From NCBI GenBank assembly GCA_018241185.1, contig JAFEEH010000236.1:1-33369 (forward strand): a stretch of 33,369 nt of DNA, read 5' to 3'. Made by a program: the position numbers and the translations under genes. The notes under the pieces are model-generated. The model was not told the origin of the DNA. It saw nothing but the letters and a program-made list of their open reading frames with translations, and searched no databases. How positions within the stretch are numbered: position 1 is the first letter of the stretch; every line of letters starts with the position of its first letter. This DNA comes from Pseudomonadota bacterium (GTDB lineage Bacteria > Pseudomonadota > Gammaproteobacteria > Burkholderiales > Burkholderiaceae_C). This document shows positions 33,247-33,369 of the stretch, one piece after another.

Positions 33247-33369
33247 TGACCCGTCCTGAATTGCGTTGACACCCAAACAGCCGGCGTTCAGCCGGCCACA
33301 GACGCCCGGTGCACAGCATCGGGCGTTCGCATTTTGAGCGACAGGTGCGGTCGCTCTTGGTTGTAGATC
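33247..33369 (-). mobile_element. IS3-family insertion sequence, right end (truncated by the window edge)
   Basis: The element starts with the terminal sequence TGACCCGTCCTGAATTGCGT (33247 onward on the plus strand), which fits an IS3-type inverted repeat, and encodes a transposase end on the minus strand. The rest runs off the right edge, so the target duplication and other terminus cannot be seen. The first base of the terminal repeat abuts a VanB-like coding remnant. Confidence 0.75.
33288..33369 (-). CDS. IS3-family transposase (OrfB), C-terminal end only
   Basis: The last 26 codons before TGA (33288-33290) encode [20 protein letters not shown] followed by RASVAG. YNxERPHxSLxxxTP is the standard closing motif of IS3-family OrfB, after the DDE catalytic core. 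Only this tail is in the window. The stop lies about 40 bases inside the inverted repeat end, the usual spacing. Confidence 0.85.
   Translation of the reverse strand, partial: IYNQERPHLSLKMRTPDAVHRASVAG

Noticed and set aside
33012-33319. Two overlapping minus-strand open frames crossing the IS end
   Set aside because: They run through the boundary between the reductase remnant and the IS without family similarity. A third frame gives recognisable VanB-like and transposase residues instead.

Overview
The window is GC-rich chromosomal DNA with dense, short-spaced genes. Its content (many acyl-CoA dehydrogenases, SDRs and thiolase, an orphan Liv-type binding protein, a StyA/IifC-type monooxygenase) and its small interspersed repeats suggest a metabolically versatile Burkholderiales bacterium. 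Comamonadaceae such as Variovorax is the best guess. That assignment is inference; no rRNA or tRNA is present to settle it.

Layout. 1-2970: end of a FadB-like enzyme, an M20 peptidase and a thiolase, closed by a strong intrinsic terminator. 3004-8107: a minus-strand operon (SDR, StyA/IifC-type flavoprotein monooxygenase, flavin reductase, dienelactone hydrolase-SnoaL fusion) with a divergent AraC-type regulator. The gene set fits an indole-to-anthranilate pathway (iif/ind type) better than styrene degradation. Two direct repeats 20 bp apart lie just upstream of the operon. 8155-12724: an acyl-CoA dehydrogenase overlapping a tiny membrane protein gene, an SDR, a hotdog thioesterase and an MDR reductase, with two repeat elements in the gaps. 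12769-14114: cytochrome b561 and a TetR regulator on the minus strand.

14245-20407: a plus-strand operon of an orphan periplasmic binding protein, an AidB-like acyl-CoA dehydrogenase, an acyl-CoA ligase and a second, more canonical AidB. It looks like an uptake, activation and oxidation unit for an unknown organic acid. 20604-26161: DUF899 protein, a 550-bp non-coding stretch with a promoter-like site, a small secreted protein, a GST with an extra C-terminal domain, an SDR, an SRPBCC protein and a chromate transporter. 26224-30581 (minus strand): metallo-beta-lactamase-fold hydrolase, DUF2076 protein, aldo/keto reductase and MFS exporter.

30743-33369: a toxin-antitoxin pair of mixed type (Phd/YefM antitoxin with CcdB-like toxin), a LysR regulator whose last 19 residues come from an interspersed repeat, and an Ogt-type DNA methyltransferase. 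At the edge, an IS3-family element has inserted into a VanB-like reductase gene, leaving only its last 43 codons here.

The most interesting items are the indole-type cluster with its AraC operator, the AidB-ligase-AidB operon, the mixed toxin-antitoxin module, and the way small repeats supply the 3' ends of two genes.
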